Shown here in pieces: positions 10,975-21,905 of a stretch of 64,000 bases of DNA (its first letter is position 1; each line of letters begins with the position of its first letter). The notes beneath the pieces were generated by a model, which saw only the letters and a program-made list of their open reading frames with translations, was not told the DNA's origin and ran no database searches. Location of the stretch: NCBI RefSeq assembly GCF_048544455.1, contig NC_133536.1, positions 39,388,652 to 39,452,651 of the forward strand. The letters are read 5' to 3'. Origin of the DNA: Silene latifolia (taxonomy: Eukaryota > Streptophyta > Magnoliopsida > Caryophyllales > Caryophyllaceae). Made by a program: the position numbers and the translations under genes.

Positions 10975-12306
10975 TGTAATACTACGGATTTTATAGGCTG
11001 GTACTCGACCGAGTATGGCATACTCGGTCGAGTAAAGTGTGTCGTGGTCCCTGTTTGGCTACTGCCTAGGAATACTCGGCCGAGTATGTGAAATACTCGA
11101 CCGAGTAGAGGGTACTCGGCCGAGTATACTCTATACTCGACATAGTATCCGGTCTGTCGAGTGTTTTTCCGCGGTTTGATTTGGAAATGATTAGGGCATT
11201 ATATATTACGCTAGACAGTTTCTAATTACGCTTTACAAACCTAAAAACATTCTACGACGCCCTAATCATCTCCGATTCTCTCCTTGTGTGTGGGTGATCA
11301 TAGCAATTGCATTCATTCCTTTTGATTCATCGTCGGTAAGTCCCCATCTTCATATTCACTGATTTATATTTAGGGTTTGTTCTTGATTATGAATTGGGGG
11401 AAATGGGGGTTTTGCAGTTAGTGATTGTATTATGTGATTGTTGGTGTAGGTGACGATGTGGTATTTGTTATGCATATTGTATGATTATTTGTAGCATAGC
11501 GGATTGCGAAAAGGTAGGGTTTCTCCTACTCAGTACTGTTAATTGATTAAGATTGCATATGTTTCATAATTGTTGTTATCTGCTGATCATCGGAGGATGG
11601 GTGTTGTGGTGACGGCGTTGGTGTGGTTGTGATGTGACGATTTTGGGTTGTGACAGCTGTGATGTTGTAGTGTGTGTGATTGTGGTGGAGTCACTTGTGG
11701 GAGTGGCTTCACACCCTAGTTCGCCCTCCGTGGAACCCGTCACGGGAGGGGATGTGCACATTAAGGGACAGGGATTGTTAGTCGCTCGTTGATGAGCTGG
11801 ACTTGGTGGGGATGGGCTGCGGTCACCCACTGGCGGAGTGGATTACCTGTTGCGATGGGTAATGCGCGGGGCTACACACTTCGGTGTGTAGTCGGTTCTT
11901 GTAAAGGATGATCGGCCATACATTGTTTGTTTGTCTTATCTTGATTGAACGGTACTGACCCCGTTGTTGTTGTTTTGTAAAACCTGCGGTGATCCATTCA
12001 GGGATGGTGAGCAGATTATGACAGGTAATGCAGATGTGTAGCTTTGGGACAGTCATGGGGAGTCATCACTTCGAGTCTAGCTTCCGCTGTTACGAGTTTA
12101 GCTGTTTTTTATTTCAGTTGTATTGAGTTCCTTATACTTTTATTTTGAGTTGGTCTGAGATTATATAATCGTTAAACTCTTCATACTTTAATAAAGTTGT
12201 TTGGATTGTTGTTTTTGATATACTAACCTCGGGCAACCGAGATGGTAACAACCTCTCATGCTAGGGTAGTCCTTGGTAAGGTACCTTGGTATGAGGGGGT
12301 GTTACA
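10975..12306 (+). repeat. LARD1 3' LTR
   Basis: 1332 bp with the same termini as the 5' LTR. It has a palindrome array (11002-11148, last unit mutated), TATATA at 11200-11205 and the hairpin CCGTGG/TCACGG at 11728-11745. By eye it differs from the 5' LTR at roughly 35-40 sites, many of them C-T or G-A changes as expected from decay of methylated DNA. Confidence 0.9.
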
Positions 12307-12690
12307 GTTTTAATGTATTTAATCCTACTCAACCTTGTGGTTGACCGTATATTCGTGAACACCTGTGATGAACCATAATAGGAAGCAGGTTTGACAGATA
12401 CTAAAGATTAGCTGGCTTGGGAGCATTTGGACGTGAGCTTGACTTGGACCAAAGTTGCTGCCTAGATCACTTAGATTAGTAATCACTTTATTTATTCCCT
12501 GCGGGTTGTATCAAGTTTTATCTATGTCTAGATTGAATAAGTTGTAATAATATGTAATCGCTAAGTTTTAATTAAAGTACTTTGATATTGTTGTACTTTG
12601 TTATTCACTACCTCGAGAAACCGAGATGGTAACAGTCCTATTTAGTTGGGAATGTCTAGCTAAAGGTCCTGATTAAATGGGGGTGTTACA

Positions 12691-13232
12691 ATCGGCACAA
12701 AATTTATACAAACATGGGTCATCCCAATGGTATTGCCTCACATCATGAATGAACGTCTTCTTTTTATGATAGTCATAATCATGGGGAATTATCCCGGAGA
12801 CCAAATAGTTGAATGTCCGCATACATGGTGCTTCACCCAAACACAAGGCTAATAAATGTTCGGCGGGTAGATAATCATCAATATGGAGAACATTTCTAAC
12901 ATTCTCATTCAACAACCGAGAAAGATGATCGGCTACAACATTCTCAACTTCCTTTTTACCCCTTAGCTCTATGTCAAAGTCTTGAAGTAATAGTATCCAC
13001 CGGATCAAACGAGGTTTTGATTCCTTCTTGTTGAGTAAATGTTTCAAGGCCGCATGATCGGTGTGTACTATGACCTTGGCTCCCACCAAATAAGTTCGGA
13101 ACTATTCCATGGCAAAGACTACCGCCAAGAGCTTCTTCTCCGTTGTTGAATAATTGATTTGGGCTTCATCAAGAGTCTTACTTTCATAGTGAATGACATG
13201 AAGCATGCCATCCTTCTTTTAGCCTAATACCG
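12691..13232 (-). pseudogene. Athila-type pol fragment: RNase H and integrase start
   Basis: On the minus strand the order is a Y.SKTLDEAQINYSTTEKKLL segment, [17 protein letters not shown] (RNase H end), then [11 protein letters not shown] and the beginning of the integrase zinc-binding region. These are hallmarks of the Athila lineage of Ty3/gypsy. The rest of integrase is missing because LTR G cuts it at 12690. Solo LTR F separates it from its RT at 15378. Confidence 0.85.
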
Positions 13233-15377
13233 TGATGATTCAAAGTCTTACCTCGCAAGTGAACCGGTTCGTTGCACTATTTGAGGGTCGAATCCGCAAG
13301 GAGCATGTGAGATTATTAATCGTTTTAAGTCTTTTGTTTAGCTAAGTTGGCGCAAATTGAGTTGAGAATATAGACTAAACAACTAAACTAAATAAAATGT
13401 AAATGAACTAAAAATGGAAATTGAGCAAGTGAGATTGTAAAAGATGTAATCAATATTAAGGAAGGCCTAGGACCCGACTTCTCCACCGACAAATGCCCCT
13501 ACAAGTTTAATTTCCCACTAAGTGGTCGATTAGGTAGTGGTAAAGAGGATGACGACTCTAGGTCGCCAAACAGCTCCCTTTCGGTCTTGTGAGTGGACAC
13601 TAGTATGCCCTTCCAACCCCCCTCTCGGGTTCGAAGGCCGGGAACCTAATTTCGATTTTCAGATCCCCCAAAATTATGCATTATCTCAAGGGTGGTTTAA
13701 AATAGATTTAGGTTCATTAAACACGTGTCTCAAATCCGGGTCATCCCACTTCCTCTCTCGAGGGTCGATTTCAAACAAAAAATTAGGGGTGTTCTCCCTT
13801 TGGGTCTCAACCAAGGTTAACAAAAGACAAGCTAGTATCACACCATCCTCCACCTAATTGATTTCCACCAATGGTCAAGGGTCAAGGACAAGAAGAAAAT
13901 TCCAACAAGTCAATAACACAAATCAATCCCCTTAATTCTCCTTTAGCACCACCTAAAATGACCAATTAAATGGGTCTTAACCAAGTAGGAAACTCATGTC
14001 GGGGATAATCGAGTCCTAGTAAAAGGACTACTCACTAATCATGGCTATTAAGACAAAATAATTAATAAAGATGGATTCTTTAACCATAGACATGATATGA
14101 AATTGATTTCTACAATTAAACATGTAATAACCAACAAAACTATGAGAAGAGACTAATATAACTATGATGGAGAAGGATTAATGCAAAAAGGAACAACCTT
14201 TGACACAATAACTCAAAGGTTCAAACTTTGATGAGAAATATCAACTAGAGACATGAAAAAGATGAACAAGAGAGAGAAAATTATAATCTAACAACTAATA
14301 AGAGAAATTCAAATGCGAACAATTGAGATAAAACTTGAGGGAAAGTAAATGTAAACTAATGAACATAAAGGAAATAATTAAGAAGAAGAATTATACCAAC
14401 AACCAATAAACATGGAAACTTGAATTGGAATAATAAGGATGAATATGTACCTCCTTCAAATTGCAACCCACTAATCTAAATGTAAACTAATGAGAATTGT
14501 AGATTTTGAATAAACTAAAGAGTAATTAAATTAATTGTGAAGAAAAATTACAACTTTGATTAAAGGAAATTAAAGAGAGAAATATTAGGGTTCTTGTTAC
14601 AATAATGAGAGAGTAATTATTCTAAACTAATTGGTGAGTAGAATAAACTAAGGTAAGGTGGTGGTGAAGTTGTTGATGGTGATGATTGTACGGGAATTAA
14701 GATGATGTAAAATGGTGAAATTGGAAGGAGTAGTGGCGAGTTCGAGTTATGACAGCCATGGTAATGGTGATCGTGGTGGTTGCAAGATGAAGGTGGATTG
14801 ATGACGGAGATGAAATGGCTGGCAGATTATCGTTGTCTAATTGGCAGCCATGAATTGTTGATTTGAGAACTTGAATTGGCTATGGAATTTAGAAGAGAAC
14901 GAACTAATAAGGTGAGAATTTGGTTATATTGATGGTTTAAGATGGAATGTGGTCATTTGATTGAGAATTGCCATTGTTAATGGAGAATGATTGTCGGAAA
15001 ATTGGGGAAAGAACGAGCAGGGGATTGATTTTAATTTGGTTGTTTGGGTTTTCAAGGTTTGGGTTGACTGTGACTCTGCTCATTGTTTCCTTCCCTTTGA
15101 CCCGGTCTTAACTCGTGTCAATCCGACTTGCTCCTCAATTTCCGACTCATTTTACTCTCTCTTCGTCCCATTATTTCTCCTTGCCTACACATTATTATAA
15201 TAAAACAATAGTAATACGAATATTGTTTAAATACCCGACTAATTATTAAATCTAACTAAGACGACTAATTATTATAAATTAGTAATTAAATGAGCCGTTT
15301 GATCAATTAAGCACGCAAAATCGAATCGGAGCAAGGTATAAATGGAGGGTAAAATGCGACTAAAATTCTACTTATCA
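13233..15377 (-). mobile_element. Solo LTR F, Athila-like, in pol
   Basis: A 2145-bp LTR beginning TGATGATTCAAAG and ending CTACTTATCA on the plus strand. Flanks TACCG (13228-13232) and GACCG (15378-15382) are a target duplication with one change. Reading across the gap restores the order RT then RNase H, which confirms the insertion. Its start resembles the LTRs of elements C and E, which places it on the minus strand. It holds no gene; short frames at 13537-13857 and 14991-15200 have no family features. Confidence 0.8.
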
Positions 15378-16363
15378 GACCGCGCCCAAAGCTTGATCAC
15401 TTGCGTCACACATGAGTTCAAACAACAAGTTCCAATCCGGAGGTTGTATAATTGGAGCACTTGTTAAATATTGCTTCAACCTATTAAAATAATCATGACA
15501 ACGGTTAGAGAAAAAAAGGGAGTATATTTAGCTAATAATTCGGTCAATGGTCTTGCAATTTTAGAGAAATCCTTAATGAAGCGGCGGTAAAAGCCCACGT
15601 GTCCAAGGAAACTACTCACCCCCTTTACATTTGTGGGAGGTGGAAGACTATCAATGACCTCAACCGTAACTTTGTCAACTTCAATTACACGATTGGACAC
15701 TATGCGCCCCTATACAACACCTTCTTGTAACATAAAATGACACTTCTCCCAATTTAGGACCAAGTGACTCTCTTGAAATTTGTTCAATATTTTCTCCAAA
15801 TTTGTCAAGCAATGTTCAAAAGTTTTCCCACTACCGAAAAGTCATCCATAAAAACATCCATTTCTTGCTCAACAAAATCGGAGAAAATAGACATCATACA
15901 CCTTTGAAATGTCGATGGTGCATTACATAGTCCAAATGGCATTATTCTATAAGCATAGGTGCCAAGTGGACATGTAAAGGTAGTATTCTCTTGATCACTT
16001 GGATCGATATGGATTTCGAAAAATCCCGAGTACCCATCCAAGAAGTAAAAGTAATTATGTTGAGCCAATCGCTCCAACATTTGGTCCATGAACGGTAAGG
16101 GAAAGTGATCCTTCCGGGTGGCATTGTTCAACCTTCTATAATCAACAAACATGCGCCACCCGGTTACCGTTCTAGTGGGAATTAATTCATCTTTATTATT
16201 CTTAACAACCGTCATTCCTCCCTTCTTAGGCATTACATGAACCGAGCTCACCCACCTACTATTGGATATAGGATAGATCATCAAGTAGCTTGAGGACCTG
16301 TTTTCTTATAACCTCTTTCAAGATGGGGTTAAGCCTTCTTTGTGCCTCTATGGAGGATGCATC
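15378..16363 (-). pseudogene. Athila-type reverse transcriptase fragment
   Basis: On the minus strand: EAQRRLNP, then WVSSVHVMPKKGGMTV, GWRMFVDYRRLNNATRKDHF, then LPFMDQMLERLA, MPFGLCNAPSTFQRCMM and the catalytic FMDDFSV (Athila has FMDD where most RTs have YxDD), followed by FLGHVGFYRRFIKDFSKIARPL. Several stops and a frameshift near 15800 break it. It is cut at 16363 by LTR L and at 15378 by LTR F. It is the upstream half of the pol remnant at 12691-13232. Confidence 0.88.
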
Positions 16364-16735
16364 TGATGTGACTTGTATTTACACACATTTAGTCCCCTAA
16401 GTAGCCCTCATTTCATATGTTTTTACGTGATCATTAGGGTCGTTTCCTGTCGTTAGCTTCCTATTATGCAAATTCTATGAGGCTGGGTGCCTTTGTAGAA
16501 GGAGAGCTTTTAGCCTTGCTTAATTGGTGCATTACGAAGCTAAATTGACTGCATCTAACGACCAAACATCAAAGAGGAGACCAAAACTAAAGGCCTTATT
16601 CAATTAAACAAGCATTTGGGCAATGAAGAGGAACCCCCACAAGTCCAGGCTAACTCCCCACGAGCTGGGAGGCAGCCACGCCCAAGCAAGAGAGAAAAAA
16701 GGAGTTTTCGTCTACATTATAGTGGGGCAAAATGT
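16364..16735 (+). mobile_element. Truncated Athila-like LTR (L)
   Basis: It begins TGATGTGACTTG and continues with CACATTTAGTCCC, very close to the 5' terminus of solo LTR E read on its own strand (TGATGTGACC...CACATTTAGTCCC). Similarity continues through a segment with GACCAAACATCAAAG and a GC-rich patch (about 16635-16690), then stops. The TATA region and the rest are missing. Confidence 0.6.
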
Positions 16736-16799
16736 GACGATTTTAACAGGAAAATGTTACCGCTTAGAAAATTGTTTAGAAAAATTGTTACATTTAATT

Positions 16800-18640
16800 T
16801 CGTGAAAGTGCCAATTTGCCCCCTTAACTTTGTTCAATTGTGAAATAAGACCCCTTAAGTTTCAATTGTAGCAATCAAGGCCCTTAACTTTAGTTAAAAG
16901 TGAAATTAAACTCCTTTGATTGATTTTTCATCAAATTCCACCAAAATTCATTTTATAATCTAATTAATTAATAAAAAAAAAAAAAATTTTGTAAACTTTA
17001 AACTTTTATTCAATATATAATTATAACAACGAGTGGGCTTTTAATAATTTTACAATTGTTAGACGATTTATTATGAATGTAAGAATGTAAATCATAAAAT
17101 TTGAACCTGCGATAAACAATAAAGAGAAACTAAAATAATACGGAAAGCAAGAGTTTGTTTTATAACTGAAAGATTAAGAGTTACAACTTTCGTAGATCTC
17201 TTGATTCCATCTCTAGGGTTTGGGGTTTTGATAGTATTACGGGGGTCTTGTTGACTTAATCCCATTGGGAGATTATGGGGTCGTTTTGTGACTTAATCCA
17301 TTTACCTACAATTTGGTAGTAGGATGATGGGGTCGTTTGACTTAATCCAGCTCTCCTTCTAACCCTAGAGAAGGAGTTATATTTATAGTAGAGTGACTTG
17401 AAGGGCAAGATATAAAATAAATATTCTATCGTATCTTAAGATATTATCACAATTTTTTTTTGATGATTATCTCCTAATACTAAAAATACCATATATTAAA
17501 TACGGAGTAGATGCTAAAATATAAAATTTTAGTGTCTACAAAGAATATTTCATAAAAATTTTCATATTTTATTTTTTGTTTAATATAGATGAATGTAAAA
17601 TTATTATTTAAGTGAAAATCCCCCCTACTACTAAGAGAATAAAAATTCTCTTATTTTTCCCTCCAAAAAGCATCTAGCTAAATAACGTAATAAATAAAAT
17701 TTTCTTTCATTAAATTATTATCTTTTCAATGAATATATTTTTATAAATAAACTCTCATTTTTTAATTAAATTCATAATTATGATTTTTTAATTAAAATAA
17801 AATAAAATTGATGTTAAACTATAAAGTATATGTTGCTAAATTTTTCAGCAATGTAATAATTATTGTTGTAGAGAATAACTTGACACATTCTTACTATTAA
17901 CTTCGTGACAAAAAAAACATTCACTAAAATAAATTCACAACTTAAATAATTTTTTTTATTAGTTTTCCATTTCAATTTTTTGTTTCATATCAAAATACAA
18001 TGGAGTGAACTGATAAATATTAATGAGGTGCAAATTTAAAAAATATAAATCCTCATATATGCTAAGAGAATACAACTTCTCTAAAGTTTTTCCTCCAAAG
18101 TGCTCAAACTTATATATGAAAATAAATTAGATTTTCATTTATTAAGCTAATTTTCCATTTAAAATAATCTATACATAACAACTGTATTCCTATTATTAAT
18201 TTTGTGACGAACAAAAGAATTTTTTTTAAAAATAATTGGATGTAGTTAAAATATTTTCATAAAAAACACAATTCATGGAATTATTCAATTCTTTTGATTT
18301 ATTTTAATATTAGTTATTTTTTATAAAAGTTCGCGAGATATAAATCTAAAATTTATAACTAATGCACTAAAAATTAAACGGCTATATTTACCGCGCATTT
18401 ACGCGGGATCTACACTAGTTTTATTTTATATAAATAAGTAAAGTTAAAATTAGTAATTTTTATGTGATATTAGTTGTATAATATAAATGTAGCCGGATTT
18501 TTGTTGAGATTTACGTGAAAATTAAAAATTAGGGTTGAATTTCACTTCTCTCAGAGTTAAGGATTTGATTGTTATAATTGACACCTAAGGGGACACAATT
18601 TTAAACGTTAGATTCTATGGAAAAATAAGATTATTATCAA
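16800..18640. mobile_element. Probable long-TIR DNA transposon (MULE-like)
   Basis: The left end (about 16845-16970) has repeats of CCCTTAACTTT separated by GTGAAAT-type spacers. The right end (about 18470-18600), read as reverse complement, has CCCCTTAGGTGTCAATTATA, AACAATCAAATCCTTAACTC and GTGAAATTCAACCC in the same order. This long imperfect terminal inverted repeat of 100 bp or more suggests a Mutator-like element. No transposase is visible. Exact ends and target duplication are unresolved. A Helitron lies inside. Around 17220-17345 a GGGGTCGTTT...CTTAATCC phrase occurs twice. Confidence 0.4.
17619..18418 (+). mobile_element. Non-autonomous Helitron
   Basis: The 5' end is TC after an A (17619), followed by a TACTACTAAGAGAATA phrase typical of plant Helitrons. 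The 3' end has the hairpin CCGCG-CATTTA-CGCGG (18391-18406), eight bases, then CTAG (18415-18418) followed by T. Start after A, end before T, hairpin and CTRR are the Helitron signature. At 800 bp with no Rep/helicase frame it must depend on a relative. A second start-like phrase, TCCTCATATATGCTAAGAGA, occurs near 18048. Confidence 0.8.
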
Positions 18641-18933
18641 ATTTTTATACTTGCTGTTTATGGTGTGGAACTTTGGATCTGGGGATCTGTTTCCATGTCA
18701 TTTGGAAACAAAATTATTATCCCTTTTTATTGGTAGATAATTAGATATTATATACATTTACTATTTGGAAAATATTGCACGCTGCTTGGTTCATCAGCTC
18801 TGAGCTTTTTAATGAATGAAGGTAGAGTTTATGGTGTTCTACTTTTTTGATTTGTTATTGGTAGATATCATATACATCTGCTATTTGGAAAATTTCTTTT
18901 TCCAATTTCTCAGAACTCTCTAGTTTGCAGTGT
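18419..18933 (+). promoter_or_regulatory. Region upstream of the F-box gene
   Basis: The first part is the right inverted repeat of the DNA transposon. After about 18640 there are two similar phrases, about 18735-18771 and 18855-18890, both with TTGGTAGATA, an ATATAC core and CTATTTGG. ATTATATAC at about 18748 could act as a TATA box. No other motif stands out. Confidence 0.3.
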
Positions 18934-20856
18934 ATGATCAAATCGACAACGATTGATCACATAGAGGTAATGCATTCACCTTATTTTCTCTGTTCTTGTC
19001 GTTTATGTAGGTTTTCGATGCTATATTTTTGCCGGTAAGTATTGCATGAGACGGTCTCACAGTTAAGATTGAATTAACGATTGATCACATAGAGAAGACT
19101 GTCCATTTCATGTTAGTATGGGTAACTGAACAAAATACTTCTCTTTCATTATTCCAGGACAGGATTAGTGAACTGCCAGATGATATACTGGTTGAATGTT
19201 TATCTTTACTGGAGATGAAAAATGCAGCCCAAACTAGCATCCTCTCTAAAAGGTGGAGGTATTTGTCGACTTATTTGACTTGTTTGGACTTTGATGCGGA
19301 TGTGATGTACCCGGAACAGGCTGCTACTTACTGGAAAAATCATGGGTACGAGATTAGTAGATATTTTGGTTGGGTGAATCAAGTAGTTTGCATGCATCAA
19401 AGTCCTTCAATTGATAAGTTCAGAGTATATTCAACTTTTGTTTCGGGTTATGGTACTCAGCTAAACAAATGGGTTAAGTTTGCCTTCTCCAAACAAGTAA
19501 AGGAGCTAGTGTTGAACTTGGATGGTATCCAGATGAAACGTACTGACTGCCCAAAAGAAGGGTTCCCTTTAGGATTGGATATTTTAAGTCACCCTCCTTG
19601 CCTCAGTGGCATTAGGGCTCTTAGGTCGCTTCATCTTTGTTACGTTAATGTTAGCCAAGAATTTATAGAATTTGTTTTGTCGCATTGCCTCCACTTGGAA
19701 CGCCTGTATTTGCATTCAGCCCCATTGTTGTCTAACTTAAAAGTCAAGACCTCCAAGTTGAAATACTTTACCATCATAACCAGCTTTTGCGATTTCAATC
19801 TACTTGAGATTGACGCAGAAAATCTATTGTACTTTGAATATCAAGATAAACGACGTGAAAGCAGTGGTCCTTGTATGGTGTTCAAGACTTTGCCGATGCT
19901 TGTTGAGACATGTTTTCATGGTGGGTTATGCGTATATCCGTTTCCAATCTTTCACACACTTTCTCTTTTCTGCAACCAGCTTTGCAAACTTTCCCTTAGG
20001 ATAGAGGTTAGTATCAGTAATTTCTTTCTCATTTAGAATCTTAGTACAAATTTTCTTACATGTTGATTTTCTGCAAGATGACCATGTTGATTTTCTTACA
20101 TCCCAGCATGACTACTGCGAGGAGTTGGTTATTCCTGATGGAGTTGTTCCAATTTTTACCCAATTGAAACACTTCACTTGCACGATTGATTGCCGTGATT
20201 ATACTTGCATCCTTTCAATGAAACGTTTCATAGAGGCGTGTCCAATGTTGGAGGAATTCAAGTTGCAGGTAAACAAATTTTCATGATGATTTCTTAAATG
20301 TTCATGTCTGACTCTACTCTAGTCCTGTTGTCTGTTTGGAAACGTAATGCTGTAAATTATCTCGGGCATCATTTATAGTAGTTGTCGCCCAATGACTCTT
20401 GAGTTAGTTTTAATGGTATTATCTTACCAAATTTCCCAATAGGTAGCTTTTATGGGGGGGAGACAAAGAAAATTTGAAGAAGCTAATGAATTGCAAGGAA
20501 TTGTCCTTGAAGATGAGCACGAGAATGGGGAGGCAACCAACTCAGAGATAAGTCAGTTTCGAGAAGCTAAGGTGGAAAACATGAATGAGGAGAAGCAAAC
20601 TCATAAGAACCTCAAAACTCTCGAAATTGTTGGATTCTTGGGAGCTAGTTGTGATGTTCAGTTAGCACTAGCCATTGTAAGTTATGCAAGCTCTCTTGAG
20701 ACAATCATATGTGATCCACAGGCCCTCAGGTATTCAGGCACGCCTTATGGCTTTTTTAACGACTCATGGCGGGAGTACGATGTTGCTAAGAGTAAGAGGC
20801 GAGCTCTTAAACTTTCCAAAATAGTTGCACCAATGGTTAAGGTAGTCATAATATGA
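18934..20856 (+). CDS. F-box/FBD/LRR-type protein, four exons
   Basis: Proposed exons are 18934-18966, 19158-20006, 20107-20268 and 20443-20856. All introns are GT-AG and phase 0, and the exons give one 485-residue frame. An F-box follows the start (about residues 12-46: RISELPDDILVECLSLL, then ILSKRWRYL). Next come leucine-rich stretches such as LRSLHLCYVNV and LERLYLHSAPLL. The C-terminal FBD-type end has LKTLEIVGFLGAS, SLETIICDP and a final VKVVII. Such proteins are thought to be substrate receptors of SCF ubiquitin ligases, joined to SKP1 by the F-box; the target is unknown. The first exon is my choice because it splices cleanly onto DRISELPDD; an unspliced start at 19110 gives the same frame. 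No stop or frameshift appears, so it may be functional. It is the only convincing host gene here. Confidence 0.82.
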
Positions 20857-21123
20857 TACCTCAACTTCTTATCTCTAAATATTGAACCCTCTTAATATCT
20901 CTTTACTCTCTGGTCTGTGAGTTGAGACTTGAGGGAGGAAAATAATTTATAGGACTTTGTTATTTAAGGGGGTCGGATATCTATCTATTATGTACGGACG
21001 AGGACCGGTTTACCCTTGTTGGGCTTGACTGTTTACTTTATCTTCTGGAAACGATTATCACGTACCTTTGTGTTTAAATTTTTATCTCTCAAGTCTAAAC
21101 CCTAAATGAGTCTCAAGATCTTA
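20857..21123 (+). other. Downstream flank of the F-box gene
   Basis: No gene. This should hold the 3' untranslated region; I see no clear polyadenylation signal beyond general AT-richness. Confidence 0.4.
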
Positions 21124-21377
21124 CTCCCTCCATAGATATTTGTTCCTCCCATTTTATTGTTTTAAAGTAACTTTGACCTTAAATAAGTTAAAATATAAAA
21201 AGTATTAAGCCATAAAAATAAAATATTTAGATTTGTCATCAAACAATCTTTCACAAAATATATGTTTTTTAACAAAAAAGAAACAATAAACGCATGTCAA
21301 AAAATGCGATCAAAGTAGCACATTGGAAACCGTGAAAACTCAAAATGGGAAGAAAAAATACGAGAGTGAAGGGAGAA
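21124..21377. mobile_element. Stowaway-like MITE
   Basis: The left end is TA followed by CTCCCTCCATAGATATTTG; the right end, reversed, reads TTCTCCCTTCACTCTCG. The ends share CTCCCT and, further in, TTCCCATTT/CTCCCATTT. TA flanks, about 250 bp length, AT-rich interior and no coding frame fit a Tc1/mariner-type MITE. The terminal repeats are degenerate. Confidence 0.5.
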
Positions 21378-21905
21378 TAATTTATTTTTAAAACTCATTT
21401 CGTATTTTATATTATTCCAATCTATCCTAGGCTGATGCTCAGACTCATGAAAAATGCTTATAACAAAATATAGACTCACTAGTCACTACCCTACTCACAT
21501 CTACAATTCATAAGTTGAGTTTCGGATCTCTAGGATTCAACTTAAGACTTACAAATAATAATGTTCATTTACCCGAAGACATGGCCTCAGACTTTTATGA
21601 GTCTTATCCTTATACCCTATTTAGATTTGGAAGAAAGATAATCTAAGACGATATTGAGTTGAAATCATGTCGTTATCGTAGTTCAATTGAAATGTAGCGT
21701 AGTTGTATTTCGATGAACATAATATTTAACGTGGGTTTTATATGGGCGTAAAAGCACAAATACTCTCATGGAAAGTCGAATGAAATAATTGTTACAAATT
21801 TCAATTATATAATCACAAAAATATTTTCTCATTTGCATTCTTAATATAACGTATGCCTTTAGTCACAAGAATACTTTTTTAGGAATTAAGAAATATGGGT
21901 ATTTG
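21378..21905. other. Intergenic stretch
   Basis: AT-rich sequence with no recognised gene or repeat. Confidence 0.4.

Larger units (their letters stand above)
4147..12306 (+). mobile_element. LARD1: complete non-coding LTR retrotransposon
   Basis: This is a complete element with two LTRs of about 1.33 kb that differ at roughly 3% of sites by eye, a primer-binding site, a purine tract and a perfect 5-bp target duplication (GTTTT at 4142-4146 and 12307-12311). The interior, about 4.1 kb once the nested solo LTR is removed, has no gag or pol domain I can recognise in any frame. Only a gypsy-like polyprotein tail (VNFEDEV-type, near 10691) survives. It fits the large retrotransposon derivative (LARD) class: non-autonomous, presumably copied by proteins of a relative. 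Primer site, tail and TGTAA termini suggest descent from a Ty3/gypsy chromovirus-type element; that is inference. Confidence 0.87.
2063..12690 (+). mobile_element. LTR G, about 2.46 kb, split by LARD1
   Basis: The left end starts TGTAATACCCCG and the right end finishes GGGGGTGTTACA, a matching TG...CA pair with extended terminal inverted repeats. Removing the complete element at 4147-12306 and one copy of its target duplication joins 2063-4146 to 12312-12690 into one 2463-bp LTR. No internal region or gene remains, so it looks like a solo LTR. The flanking 5-mers differ (CATGA left, ATCGG right), and the flanks belong to different elements (Copia left, Athila pol right). It is therefore probably a recombinant or eroded LTR and not a simple solo LTR. 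Much of 2700-3400 is strongly G/T-rich; the proline/histidine-rich frames opposite it look like composition artefacts. Confidence 0.7.

Noticed and set aside
16616..16843. Two overlapping frames with a proline/arginine-rich start
   Set aside because: They span the junction between truncated LTR L and the next element, so they are chance frames.
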